A DNA stretch of 64,000 bases from Chrysemys picta bellii (Eukaryota > Chordata > Testudines > Emydidae), in NCBI RefSeq assembly GCF_011386835.1, contig NC_088805.1, forward strand, positions 16,612,836 to 16,676,835, given 5' to 3'. The position numbers were made by a program, and so were the translations under genes. The notes under the pieces were generated by a model. It worked only from the letters and a program-made list of their open reading frames with translations. It was not told the origin of the DNA and did no database searches. Shown here in pieces: positions 45,341-56,755 of the stretch (position 1 is its first letter; the number at the start of each line of letters is the position of its first letter).

Positions 45341-46084
45341 CTCTGACAACTGGATTAGGGTGCTTGGTCTGGGGGGCTGTGGCAGAGGATAGACATCAAG
45401 ATGCTTAAATAAAAAGTAGCCATCTGTGCCCTGTCAGCACTAGCACTTACACCATTGCTACCAATGATGGAGCTGAAATTACTGTATCAAGAGTGGGAAA
45501 CGTTTGGCAAAAAAAAAATCTACTGTAGAGGCCCCATAAATGTTTAGAAAGGGCTGTTTCCTAGTGTTTTTCTCATTCCATTAACTTTTTATCATGGAAA
45601 TTTGATTTTTCCTTGTACTTGCAACTAGCTGAGAATAACACTTAAATCAGCACTGAGGAGGTGGAAATATACAACAGGAAAATGCACACTGTAGTTTTCT
45701 GGATATTTAAATGTAGAACTATGACTAACCACAACTCACACATGAGTTATTGATTACAACCAATCATCTCAAGTGCAACTATAAAGTGAATACTATTATT
45801 CTAATTAATAAACTCTGCTGCCCCCTTTAATGAGTCAGTATTGGTTAGGAATAAATGAGGTGAGGGGGCAAATGCTATTGTGAAGTATTTATGTAACACA
45901 GGCTGGGACTCAGGGTTAAAGCCATAAATGGCAGAATGAGGGATTCTGGTCAGTCTTAGCTTGTTATGGTCTGAGTACACTCCTGCTGGCCTGAGGAGTT
46001 TATAGTGCAGAACCAAAGCAAACCAGCCTTGGTATTTATTTTGTCTCTTGAAAAAGATCAAAGGCAAAATTAAATAATGATAAA

Positions 46085-46315
46085 AATCATACCTAACTCT
46101 TTTAGAGCACTTTCCAGCTTTAGATGTCAAAGCAATTTACAAAGAGGAAGAACATCACCATTCCCATTTTTAGATGGAGATACTAGGGCACAGAGAAGCA
46201 AAGTGATCTGCCCAGGATCAGGGTTCAGGTCAGTGGTAGAGCCAGGAAAATAGAACCTAGGTCTCCTGAAGTTCCAGTTCACTGCCCTGTCCGCTAGACC
46301 CGGCTGCTCTAGAAG
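46085..46315 (-). repeat. MIR/CORE-type SINE
   Basis: Antisense words on the + strand are GCAATTTACAAAGAGGAAGA, TTCCCATTTTTAGATGGAGA, TACTAGGGCACAGAGAAGCA, AAGTGATCTGCCCAGGATCA, GTCAGTGGTAGAGCCAGGAA, ACCTAGGTCTCCTGAAGTTC and CCTGTCCGCTAGACC. The last is the tRNA-derived promoter side. Confidence 0.78.
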
Positions 46316-46724
46316 TTAATAGACTCTGGACACCTCAGATTTACATAATCTTTATTTTAACTGGGTAATGAATGATTGCTTTTCAGAAATAAAACTATCA
46401 CTGACATAGTCAACCACAGTCACTTGTTCACTCGCAATGAACTACAGCTAAAAATAATTTTCCAGAAAATATCAGCTTGACCCATTCTACTTTTCTTGGA
46501 TCTTTTGCAAGACGCTTCCTAAGGAAGAATTTCTCTACAGTACTAAACAGCTATATGCTTCTCTCTCCCAGTAATCTACCTCATCTCTTCATAGACAATG
46601 GATAAGGAAAATAACAACCCCCAAAGAGCAGAGAAATAAGAAAAGAAGGATGTAGCAACTTTATATAGTTTATCACACAGCGATAGGTTTAAACTTTCAA
46701 AATAGTATAAGGAATTTTAGACAA

Positions 46725-46750
46725 ATCTTCCATTAAAATTAATGGAAGAT
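46725..46750. repeat. Perfect 12-bp-arm palindrome
   Basis: ATCTTCCATTAA and TTAATGGAAGAT are separated by two bases. The context (GTGTATCTAAATCCCTC follows) suggests the middle of a small CAATGGGAG-type MITE remnant. Confidence 0.7.
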
Positions 46751-47216
46751 GTGTATCTAAATCCCTCAGACTGCTTTGGAAAAATATCAACCATAAGTCA
46801 TTGCGGCTTTTTCTTTCCTATGTCATATCTAAACTTCTGTGTTCTCACCCATTTTTCTCAATGTAAAATGTTTTAATTAGCATCATAATTAGGATTACTG
46901 GTTAGCTTGCCTTTTTCTTATCTCTATAGGTCTACTGAAATGTAATAGTTTTCCTTTGTCTCCTTTGAACAATAGTGTGTACTAATCAGAAACAAAAACA
47001 GACAGAAAAAGGAAAGATCCTGCCTGTGAGAAACTGTGCAGGGTGTTAGCTGGAGTGAGGTGGAGCTGCCCCCAGAAACGATGATTTAGGGGTCAGGCCA
47101 TGGCAGGCATCAAGGGAGATGAGAAATGAAGGGGGCTAAGATCCCTTTTTCTTTGCACTAGTGGTGGCAGAATGCTACTGTCCCCAAAGGACTCAAGGGG
47201 CCCCGATTTAGTCTTA

Positions 47217-47352
47217 TCCCCAACTAGGGTGACCAGATGTCCTGATTTTATAGGGACAGTCCCGATTTTTGGGTCTTTTTCTTATATAGGCTATTACCCC
47301 CCACCCCTGTCCCGATTTTTCACATTTGCTGTCTGGTCACCCTATCCCCAAC
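47217..47352. mobile_element. hAT-type MITE, 120 bp, with target duplication
   Basis: The element proper runs 47225-47344. It starts TAGGGTGACCAGAT and ends GTCTGGTCACCCTA, inverted repeats differing at one of 14 positions. It is flanked by perfect 8-bp direct repeats TCCCCAAC (47217-47224 and 47345-47352). Internally, two inverted GGGACAGTCCCGATTTTT-like blocks occur. The 8-bp duplication supports the hAT superfamily. There is no transposase. Confidence 0.9.
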
Positions 47353-47402
47353 CTATCCCTCATTTTATTGAATCTGGAGGTTTTAACAAGTGTTGAAGGG
47401 GG

Positions 47403-47546
47403 GGCAGGGGTAGGGTGACCTGATGTCCCGATTTTATAGGGACAGTCCCGCTCTTTGAGGCTTTTTTTTTTTTATATAGGCTCCTATTACCCCCCACTCC
47501 CTGTCCCGATTTTTCACACTTGCTATCTGGTCAGCCTAGGCGGGGG
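47403..47546. mobile_element. Second hAT-type MITE of the same family, 128 bp
   Basis: The element runs 47411-47538, from TAGGGTGACCTGAT to ATCTGGTCAGCCTA. It is about 85-90% alike to the copy at 47225. Flanks are GGCAGGGG and GGCGGGGG, 7 of 8 matching and different from those of the first copy, so it is an independent insertion. It includes an expanded T run near 47462-47473. Confidence 0.85.
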
Positions 47547-47579
47547 AGTAATTTGGGGGGTTGTGAAAATAATTAGGAT

Positions 47580-49720
47580 TGATGGATCATGGGAGCCGTC
47601 GAGAGGCTCCCAATGAACGAGTCTCTGCTTGGCAGGGGGCCCTGTTGTGCAGCTCTTGTGTCCTCCCTCTTTCATTGCTCCCCTTCTCCCTCGTGCCCCG
47701 GAGAGCACGGATTTCACTGTCGGGCTCTCCTGCGCGCTCCGCTGCTGTGGGCTACGGTCATTGGTCCCAGTCGCCATCGTCCCTCTGGCGAGCCGCGCCT
47801 GATCCCACTGGGGAGGTCTCCCTGTGCAGACGGGGGTTTGTGGCTGTTACGTTCTCCTTGAGCCCGTGCCAACCCGCGCTCCATGGCAATGACCCGGGGC
47901 CCTAGGCTCTGTCTGCCCTGAGTCACAGCCTGGCCCCGGCAGGCCGCCCTTGCGGCTGCAGCGTGGCTCTGCGCGTACCTCCAACCCCGCCGCCGCTCTA
48001 TGAATGAAGTGACTCAGGGTGCAGATGCCAGCCGCACAGCGACGCCAGCTGGGGTAGAAACAATGTAGCGAGGCGGGGTCACCGTGCAGGGCTCGCGATC
48101 GCCAGAGAACACCGCACGCGCCGCCTATTATTTATAATCCCCGTCTCCCGAGCCAGACCGCGCGCAAGCAGCAGCCTCGCTTTGGCGCGAGGCCTCAATT
48201 CCCATTGGACACCCACAACGTTCCACTTCTAAGCACGCAGGGAACTAAGGACGCAAACGACTAGACCACGCGCTCCCTTGTCTCGCGCTCTCCCCCAACA
48301 AAAGAGGAGGAGGAAGGGGGATGTGGCGTCGCGCGCTTGAGTCTCGCGCTTTCCCGGGGGTTGACTGGTGGAGCGCGCTGGCTCTCACGCTCTCCCCCTA
48401 CCGGCACACGCGCGCGCGTTCTGATTGGCCGCAGCCAACGTTCTTCGGAGACGGTTTAACTGCAGCAGCGAGGTTCAGTGAGAGGAAAACAAAACAAAGG
48501 AGCGTAGCGGCGCGGGCGCCGGGATGCCTCGGCCACCTCTCAGTCCCGAGGGGAGGAGACCCGGGCCTGCCCCCCGGCTCCCCTGATGACCCTGGGCGCT
48601 GCAGCCGCCGCGGGGAAGACGCCCCTGAGCCTGGGGAGGGGGAAGGACCCCCCCCGGGCGCACGCAGAGCCGCCACCTGAGCGGGGCATGAGGGGCCACT
48701 GCCACTAGACCCTCTCCTCGCCCCAGCTGGCAGCGACGGAGGCTGCTCCTTCCCCGTGCCAAGCCAGCCCCCCACAGAGGGAGGGAAGGGGGGCACAGCT
48801 GCGCGGAACCCGCGGGGGTCCGGCCTGGGCAGCGGAGCCGCCGGTGAGTACCCAGCCCGCGCAGCGAACCAGGCAACAGCTCCCCCAACCCGAGGGACCT
48901 TCCCCCGCTTGGCCACCGCCGCCCCACTCGGTAGCCAGCCGCGGCGTTTCCTCCCCGCGCCTCAAGGACCCGGCGGCGGCTTTCGCTGTCGGCGAGGCGG
49001 GAAGCAGAGGCAACTTTCCTGGCTTGGCCCGGCGGGCTCGGGCTCTATTTATAGCGCCTGGAAGTGACGGCAGAGCTGCCCCGGTCGGCTGCAGCCGCCG
49101 TGTTACCGGGCGGATTGTGAGGCTTTGCATTGCTGCGGGGGCAGCAGACCAGACGGCGCTGCGGGTCCAGAGGGCGGCTAGCCCCTTCCCAGCCGGGCTG
49201 ATCCCCGACCCCTTCGCCCACCCCCGTCCCAGCGCCACGCCTCCCAGCCTCCCCTGCTGGAGCGGGCTAACTCGGCCAAACCCCGCCAGCAGGCGCCTGC
49301 CAGCCGCGGGGCTTTGTTTGTAAACAGTGGGGGACGCGTCGAGCCCTTTCCAAGGTCCTGTGGTGCGATCCGAGGCAGGCCGCGGCGCACAGGCGCTGTG
49401 GGGATCGCTGCTGGGGCCGGAGGTCGCTTGGCCGGACTGCAGAGCCCTGACGGATTAGGATCCCCCCTACCTTGCATGCAAAGCCCTGTAAAATCTCCCC
49501 CCTCCCCCACCTGCTGCTGCTGAACAGTGCCCAGGGCTGAGCGCGGGCAGGCGGCAGGGCTGGTCTCTGTTTACAAGGCAGAGCAGAGCGTTCTCCTGCT
49601 CGCTGCTGCGGCTGCGAGGAAAAGTTACATTGTCCTGTCAGCCTCGGAGATACTGTTGCAAACGAAAAGCGGCACCATTTACGGAGGTAGCTTTGCGCGC
49701 TGATAGTGAGGATGGAAACT
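47580..49720 (+). promoter_or_regulatory. YPEL1: CpG island, presumed YPEL1 promoter
   Basis: GC content and CpG frequency rise abruptly at about 47580 and fall near 49720, against AT-rich DNA on both sides. Inverted CCAAT boxes (ATTGG) lie at 48204 and, as CTGATTGGCC, at 48422. TRE-like TGAGTCA and TGACTCA sites lie at 47919 and 48010. No strong TATA box is placed to fix a start. A consensus donor at 48844 suggests the first exon lies within about 48450-48843. Long open frames on both strands here are a by-product of high GC. A divergent transcript is possible but unproven. Confidence 0.8.
48450..48843 (+). other. YPEL1: YPEL1 non-coding exon 1 (5' end approximate)
   Basis: The 3' boundary is set by GCCGCCG followed by GTGAGTACC, an excellent donor in the middle of the CpG island. 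The start is a guess, placed about 25 bases after the CCAAT-containing segment. Several ATGs occur in this stretch (around 48523, 48584 and 48688), so short upstream ORFs could be present in the leader. Confidence 0.5.
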
Positions 49721-51013
49721 CATTTGCAAAACGAGCTTGAAATGGGAACAGACGAATAATCGCTTACTATTTAAAACTTTCCAGTAGGGAAACCAAGATC
49801 GATCTGTGGAGGTAACTTTCAGCTTCATTGTGTTTATTTTAATTTATCTATACACTGGCTACTAAAAATCAGTAATGAGATTTAAGAATTGTCGATATGC
49901 TATATTGCAGACTGTTTGCTTGATCTGAAAACATGGAACCGTATCTGATTAAATTGACTTTCCTGCATTTCTTTTTTTAAAAGAAAGTGTATTCGAATCT
50001 TAGTTTATGAACAGTGTATGTGTATTTAAAACAAAAAAAAAAACCCCTGTCGGGCTTGTTGGTGCCAGACAAAACATTCATTTCCCCCATTTTTGTATTG
50101 AATGGATTAGGAGAGAGGCCCCTTAAATAGTCAGGTGCCTTGAGTTAACTATTTTCTACTTTATTTTATTTTTGTCATTACAATTCCTGGTGTGACTCTT
50201 GAGTTGATCTTACTAAGAGTGGTGGGAAAACTGCCTAGACAGTCATTCAAATGAATTAACTATTAAGTTGTCAAGAAACCGATCTATTTTGGTTGACTTA
50301 ATATATCTAACTTAGCTATGAATTTCTTAAGGACTGGGAATTTTAGTCTGTAGTTGCCTTGTTGCTGATGTCGGGGCCAAACTTAAATACATTTCAAATC
50401 AAGAATAGATTTGCTAAGTCTCTTTTAAAGGATGAAAGAGGAGTCAGTGGTTTACACACAACTCTATAAGGTAACCTCTCCAAAAAATAAGCTGTTAGGA
50501 ATAACACTGAGAAATGCTGTGAAGATGGCATATTTATTAAATGTTAAAAGCTTTGAATAGCTAGCTATAGGTCAGCTGCTAACCTTGTTAAACAAGATTG
50601 ATTAAAATGTTCAGTTACCTAGATCTGAAATTCCAGTACTCATGTCCGTTACCTGGTGGATAATAGTACTGTCCTTAGACTGCATCTGCTTTAACATGCT
50701 TCCTCTCATTGTTTGTTTACACATCCGGGAGCATGGTTGGGGACTGCCCACTTCATTACGATTGGCTGATACTTGGCTACCAAATTTGGACATCCCATTC
50801 AGTGATGTCATGCTGCTAGATGGCAGCAAAACTTGAAATTACTTGATGAAATACATGAATTGTAAGTTCAGATTTAAATGCTAAGTTTCTTTGTTCAAGA
50901 AGTTAACATGTTTTAAGAATTGTAAACATTGTCAGCCTCCAATAACAGACGGATCGAGAAGCAATGTCAGTAGATTGTAAATGCCAAGGTGAAACTGAGA
51001 ATTATCTTTAACC

Positions 51014-51329
51014 AATGTGATATATGCCATCATGTGCCAGCAGTGCCCCCTTTGCCATATACATTGGCCAAACCGGACAGTCTCTATGCAAAAGAATAAA
51101 TGGACACAAATCAGACGTCAAGAATTATAACATTCACAAACCAGTCGGAGAACACTTCAACCTCCCTGGACACTCAATTACAGACCTAAAAGTCGCAATT
51201 CTGCAACAAAAAAACTTCAAAAACAGACTCCAATGAGAAACTGCAGAACTGGAATTAATTTGCAAACTGGACACCATTAAATTAGGCTTGAATAAAAACT
51301 GGGAGTGGATGGGTCATTACACAAACTAA
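51014..51329 (+). pseudogene. Decayed GIY-YIG endonuclease end of a Penelope-like element
   Basis: The C-terminal region of a Penelope-like retroelement polyprotein is recognisable. NVIYAIMCQQCP lies in one frame at 51014, then YIGQTGQSLCKRINGHKSDV in another from about 51060. Together these carry the two halves of a GIY-YIG nuclease signature (the Y...Y-I-G pair, the conserved arginine in CKRINGH, and histidine). A frameshift at about 51055 and an in-frame TGA at 51234 break it, so it is inactive. After the TGA the same frame continues ETAELELICKLD to HYTN and stops at 51327. The reverse transcriptase part is absent, so the copy is 5'-truncated. Confidence 0.82.
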
Positions 51330-51561
51330 AAACTATTTCCCCATGTTAATTTTTCCCCACCTTTTTTACTCACACCTTCTTGTCAATTGTTTGAAATTGG
51401 CCATCCTGATTATCACTACAAAAGTTTTTTTTTCTCCTGCTGATAATAGCCCACCTTAATTAATTAGTCTCGTTAGAGTTGGTATGGCAACCCCCATTTT
51501 TTCATGTTCTGTGTGTGTGTGTAGATATAGATATATCTTCCTACTGTATTTTCCACTGCAT

Positions 51562-51601
51562 GCATCTGATGAAGTGGGTTTTAGCCCACGAAAGCTTATG
51601 C
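51562..51601 (+). ncRNA. Hammerhead-ribozyme-like motif
   Basis: The conserved core is CTGATGA (51566-51572), a hairpin GTGGG/CCCAC with loop TTTTAG (51574-51589), then GAAA (51590-51593). GCAT before the core can pair with ATGC at 51598-51601 as stem I. AGCT (51593-51596) is a palindrome that could form a minimal or dimeric stem III, placing the cleavage position after T51597. One extra A at 51573 lies between the core and stem II, which may reduce activity. Hammerhead motifs are known in Penelope-like elements; activity of this copy is inference. Confidence 0.55.
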
Positions 51602-52884
51602 CCAAATAAATTTGTTAGTCTCTAAGGTGCCATAAGTAGTCCTCGTTCTTTTTGCTGATACAGACTAACACAGCTACCACTCTGAAACCTTTAAAATGTT
51701 AGTTTCTGAAGCTCCATCTCCTACACCACACCCTCCAACATTCATTCTAATACTTAAATTTATTTTGTTTTGAATGCTTTTGACTAGTAAGAATCATTCC
51801 TCTTAACTCTGAACCCTTTTGCAACTGGTCCTCTTATTTCTGTTGCCAGATAATTGTGCAGAGTTGAGCTATTAACCCATAAGCAGACATTTAAAGTATG
51901 TTTGGATACTGTTGAGATTGTTTGACTCCCAGATTTTGTCATGGTGTTTGTATGTGCTCATCAACACCAAGCATAGTTTATGCATGGTATCTAAGAGTTG
52001 TAACTTTTGACACTACCAGGATTTTATCACTACTTTTGATACAATCAGGAGGAAGGTAAAATGCTGAATATCTTTGATCCTGATGAATTTTTATAAATAT
52101 AATTATCAGTAACCTAGCACAAGCAACTAATTTTTGGAGTATCTTTAAGGCTAGTACTTCCTGAGTCATATATGCAATAGTTTAAAAGATGGTTAGACTG
52201 TACATATTTGCAGACTTATTTTCTTGTATTATGCTTGTGGTTATTCTGTAATCTCTTGCTTTCCAATCAAGAAAAGAGGTTACATACTTCAGTATGTTCT
52301 TGGATTATTTGCTTGTTTTGGGACTGGGGGCTGTGTTTTCTAATTTTCATAATGTGTCATGGATACAATTTTATATTTTTCTCATTATATTTAGTGGCTT
52401 TTTTCTTTTTGACAGCAGAGAAATAGAGTGTGTTGAGTTATTTCAACAGGGAAAAAATACACTGAAGTCATGTGGTTCCTGCATCTTGGCATCAGAGAAA
52501 CAATTTCTATTTTAACTAGCAAGTAAAAGGTTTTGCTTTGAGGGTTATTATTTAACTCTCCATCTTTTCCCAACATGATTTATATTTTGAAAACTAGTGA
52601 CAGTAAAATTCAGAACTTTCTTAAAGTCAGTCAGCTAATGCCTTCAGGGATATAGATAGTAAGCCTATAACCTAATATTCAGTCCCCTTTTTGACAACAG
52701 TTAAAATAGCTTGAGTTGGTAAAGTGCTTTTATGACAAATCTTATAAAAGGAATCTGGCAATTTTAAAAAAATTCATTCCACCTAACATTGAAGTTATGA
52801 GCTGTGTATAATTTTTTTAATGAGGAAACCCAAAATAAATCAGGAGCAAATGGTATTATTTACTAATCACATATTGAATGTGTG

Positions 52885-52985
52885 CCCTAAGGCCCCAGTC
52901 AGGATATGGGGAGCACTGTGTTGTGAATTGTACTAACACTCAAGAAGACCATTCCTGTCTGGAAGGGCATACAGCCTAAAAGCCA
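52885..52985 (-). repeat. CR1/L2-like LINE 3' tail fragment
   Basis: GGCCCCAGTCAGGATATGGG, GAGCACTGTGTTGTGAATTG, GACCATTCCTGTCTGGAAGG and GCATACAGCCTAAA follow the antisense order of the tail family seen at 43150. Confidence 0.5.
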
Positions 52986-55900
52986 CAAGACCAGATAAAT
53001 TGTTGGGGGGGCGGGGGAAGGGTTCAGGCTATATCATGATAGTTTACGTGCCTTTGTTACTTTGTGTTAGTGAGGGAGAATGGATGAGAGAAATAGATCA
53101 ACAACACTCTTGAGGGTGGATATGAAGAGGATGAGAGTATGGTGTTATGGAGAGAGAAAGAAGGATGGCAGGGGAAATAAAGCTGTTAACAGAGACACAG
53201 TGAGGGAGGAGTTGGAAGGAGGAGAAGGCAAACAGCCAGTCAGAAGAGACTGAAAGTGCAGATCTGATGACCTCATTGCTGTCCAGTAACTGTGAAAATG
53301 CATTGCTGCAGCTCCTGCTTCCCAGAGGCCGGCCTGCAAGTGGCAAGCCTTTCCATCAGAAGTTCCTGCTGTTCCTTCCCTAAACCCATATTGCTGGAGG
53401 GAAGGGCACATAGAGGCTGTTGTCTTGAATTGCACAGTTTGGAATCTGTGTAAAACTTCTCATTTTTTGACTTCAGAATTCTGTGTACATTCAGATTTTC
53501 AGGGCAACCTGTGGGTCATGGTCTTGGCTAGACATTTGTGGTGTAAGTAGCAATAATATGCAATTGTTATGGTTCTTGACAATCACTGCAGTTCAGAGAC
53601 CTGTGGGAAGCTGCTCTGGAAACTGACCCTAGACATGTTTGGTTTTTTACTTCTTGGCACAGTTATGGGCAGTAGTGCTTTTTATTTGGCACTTTTTATC
53701 TGCAGGCTGAGGAAGAGAAAATTTCATTGACTTAGTTCAGGTTTGGAAGCTTGCCTTCCATTTTTTTGAAGCAATGTATGAAGGGCTACTTTATGAGATG
53801 CAAAAAAACCTGTGGGGTCTCTCTTTTTGGAGATGAGAATATGGTTTTGCCAAAGGAGCTCTGGGAGGTCTTGGGAATGTTTTGAGGGCAGCACTTTTTA
53901 ATTGAAGGGTTAAAATGTCAAGTCTCTAACAAAAGACTTCCTTTACTCAGTTTCCATCACTTGGATTTAAAAGGCATGAAACTCAAACTAGAGTTTTAAA
54001 CAATCTGACTTTAGAGTAGAAGGAATATTTTAAATTGGTTAACTTTCACTCTATTACCTCTTGTAATGTCATTATTTCACTAGTTCTTCAGTCATCATCC
54101 TAAGAGGCCTGATCCAAAGCCCTACAATTTCTGTGTGTATTTTTTTACTTTAGAAATTCAGATCCTGTTTAGTCTTAGAGACATGGGCCCTGATACAGAG
54201 CCCAGACAGTGGTTTTGGATTAGGCCTAAAGTCTCCAAATCTGAGGGGGCAGGGATATGGACAACTTTCAGGGCTTCTTAAGAGGTCATAGAGAAATGAG
54301 AGAGCAGAAGCCCCCCTGCCCTCCATTTGCAGGTTACTTTTACAAATGAAATCTGCAGAAATTGCCTTGGTCCCCTCTCCCCTACCTGGGAAAGTGGATT
54401 TTTCAAGCCCTGATGGGTTTTTGAGGTGTGGTTTCTTTCTTTGCATATACATTGCACTTATCCATAGTAGCTTTCTATAAATAGACTTCTAATACTGTCA
54501 TTAGATCTTAAAATGCAGTGATATTTCAGGATGGCTATGCCAAGAGAATATAATGATGCCATAGTGATGTGCATTGTAATTAATCATGTATTGAAACTGA
54601 CAGGAGTAGTGGCCTACAATAAAGAATTTTTTGACACAAATCCTTGTCACTGACAAAGATGGGGAAAGGAAATATAAAAATGTATGACAACTTAATAGGT
54701 TTTTAGTAAAACATTTTACATTGGGGTTAGGTCTACAATATTGGTGTTTATCAATGTGTCTTATTTGTCTAGATTTATTTCAAATATACCATCTTGGGCT
54801 CTGGATGCATGTTAGGCGAACATTCAAAAACTGTGAAATTAGTTACCTGCCAAATCCTTTCCATTCTTCAAACCTCATCTTTCTACACTCCTGCCCATCC
54901 TTAAAAACTCTTGGGGAAAACAGGTAGGCCTTGTTATGAACAGAGGACATGCCCTTATTGGCAACAAGTTCCCATTTAAAAAAAAAAAAATGAAGTAATG
55001 TAGACATCCCTCTAAGTTTTTGTTGAGGACTGTTTCCTTCAGAGAATTCTATTTGTATAATTAACTGTAAGTCCTTTAATTTTATAAAATATGCACCCAT
55101 CCTCTTATCAGCTTGAGGTAAAAATTCAAAAAGAGCTGATGCGTGTGGTCTTTATACCTACCGAAGCAGGCATTATATGTTCATATGGTTGTTTCTCAAG
55201 ACAGTCTGATTTGTGATAATTTACTTATAAATTGCTTCCTTGAAGCAATCAGTAGAATACATGTAATTCAGGAGTGTAAACTTACATTTTGTGGCAATAT
55301 GAGAAGTAAATCACCTTTCTGCATTTTGAAGTGTTAACAATATTTCAGGTGGTGCTGCTTTTCCAACCGTTAACTAAAGCAGTTGAAAAATAAAATGCAA
55401 AGTTATGTAAGGGTGGGTGGGTGGCTTCAAATGGAAAACACATTGTCATGGTGGTCTCACATATGGTTTATGCTTGATATCATTTGTTTCATTCTTTTGT
55501 CAAACCAAATTTCATTTAGACCTATACAAAAATAGTTGGAGTTTTAGATGGTGGTTGATTATTTCTTCCATATAGCAGCTAGTGATGGGCTGATTAAACT
55601 TTTTGTTTGGGTTTTTTTGGTTCATCAACCACAGATGAACAAATCAATTTTAGTTTCCAGCTATACTTAGGCTACTGCTTTGTTATTAACAGGAAAGAGT
55701 AGACTTTTTTTTTTTCTTCAACTCTCATATTATCTAGCTAGTAAACCGTACATGTGCTCTTTATTCTCACTTTTCATAAAGCTAATAGAAAAGACCAGAA
55801 GTACAGTGAACTACATTGGCACTTTTATTTCAATACCTCTGGTATTGATCCATTGTACCTGCAGCATAATGATTGGTGGCATAATAGGTGATCTTTTGTA

Positions 55901-56755
55901 CAGCATCACTGAATTAGTAGCCTTCATGCTTGGATTGTTCAGTTGCTTTGAGTCACATAATATATTAAGTAATGTTTTAGTAAACAGATCTGTAGCTTGC
56001 AGATGCAAATTTTACTTTCAAGGTAGAAGATTATAGAAAAGTGTAGCCTTCATTTTTTGTATATTTATATAAAATGTCACACTGTGTGTAATACGTTATT
56101 TCCTCTAAGGAGATCTGAGGATCAAGAATGTGTACAGCATTTTGAACTTAGAAAATAGAATTCTTAATATTTATGTTAAGGTTGTAAAATCTGTTCTCCG
56201 CTACTGAAATTTGTTAGATATTAAGATTATTTTGGTAGAGTAAGGGGAAAAAAATAATAGTTGAAAGAACTGATTAGTCTTGGTGGACAGAAGACTGGTC
56301 TAAAAGACTCTAACTTTGTAGCTGGGGAATAGTCTGATCTCAAAATAGTGCAAATTTTTGGTCAGGATTTTATTGTGTGTATGTATCACATATGACTTCA
56401 AGTCCGGTGCTTGTGAAATGCCCTGGAAGTTGAAAAAATAGACACAACTCCCCACTGCCTGTGTGTTCTGGAGTTTAGCATGGGTTTGAGTTTAGCAAGT
56501 GCAGGTTTCCACACTATTGCCACTTCTTTTTTTAGTGTCTACCAAAGTTGTTGAAAAGCTAGTTCACTCTCCATCCCTTTTAGTACTTTGCCTTTCTGCT
56601 GAGACTGCTAAACAAAGATGTCCATTGCGTTAGTGGGTTTTGGAGTTTTTTGAAGGGGAGATGGAGGTTAAAGTTCTGAAATCCAAGAGAATAGTTGAAT
56701 GTATTTATAAGCTATTCCTGGCTTTTAAAAAGTTGTCTTCTCTGTTTACTTGCAG

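Larger units (their letters stand above)
41015..47216. other. Intergenic DNA, no gene seen
   Basis: AT-rich DNA. The repeats at 43150, 44220, 44495, 44815, 46085 and 46725 are listed separately. Polypurine and polypyrimidine stretches occur but no gene is recognised. Confidence 0.7.
51000..51690 (+). mobile_element. Penelope-like retroelement fragment with 3' terminal region
   Basis: The GIY-YIG relic is followed by a 3' non-coding region (about 51330-51690) containing a short GT/AT run, a hammerhead-like motif at 51562-51601, the polyadenylation-like AAATAAATTTG, and an end GATACAGACTAACACAGCTA-CCACTCTGAAACC. This 3' region is one of the most common repeats I recognise in turtle genomes. 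Insertion limits and target duplication are not defined. Confidence 0.8.
48844..56755 (+). other. YPEL1: YPEL1 intron 1
   Basis: This 7.9 kb intron runs from GTGAGTACC to TTTACTTGCAG. Its first 0.9 kb remains CpG-rich. It holds the Penelope-like relic (about 51000-51690) and an inverted LINE-tail fragment at 52885-52985. Elsewhere it is AT-rich with no gene recognised; the ORFs at 53098-53435, 54150-54452 and 55680-56036 have no recognisable similarity. Confidence 0.65.

Noticed and set aside
48398..49510. Long open frames (103-177 codons) on both strands in the CpG island
   Set aside because: GC-rich sequence has few stop codons. The translations are low-complexity proline, glycine, alanine and arginine strings with no motif, and overlap in several frames.
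53098..53435. Minus-strand ORFs of 82 and 96 codons in YPEL1 intron 1
   Set aside because: They lie opposite a purine-rich GAGA tract, which gives serine- and leucine-rich artificial translations.
55680..56036. 118-codon ORF in YPEL1 intron 1
   Set aside because: Hydrophobic composition is typical of T-rich intronic DNA. There is no recognisable domain and no matching splice context.
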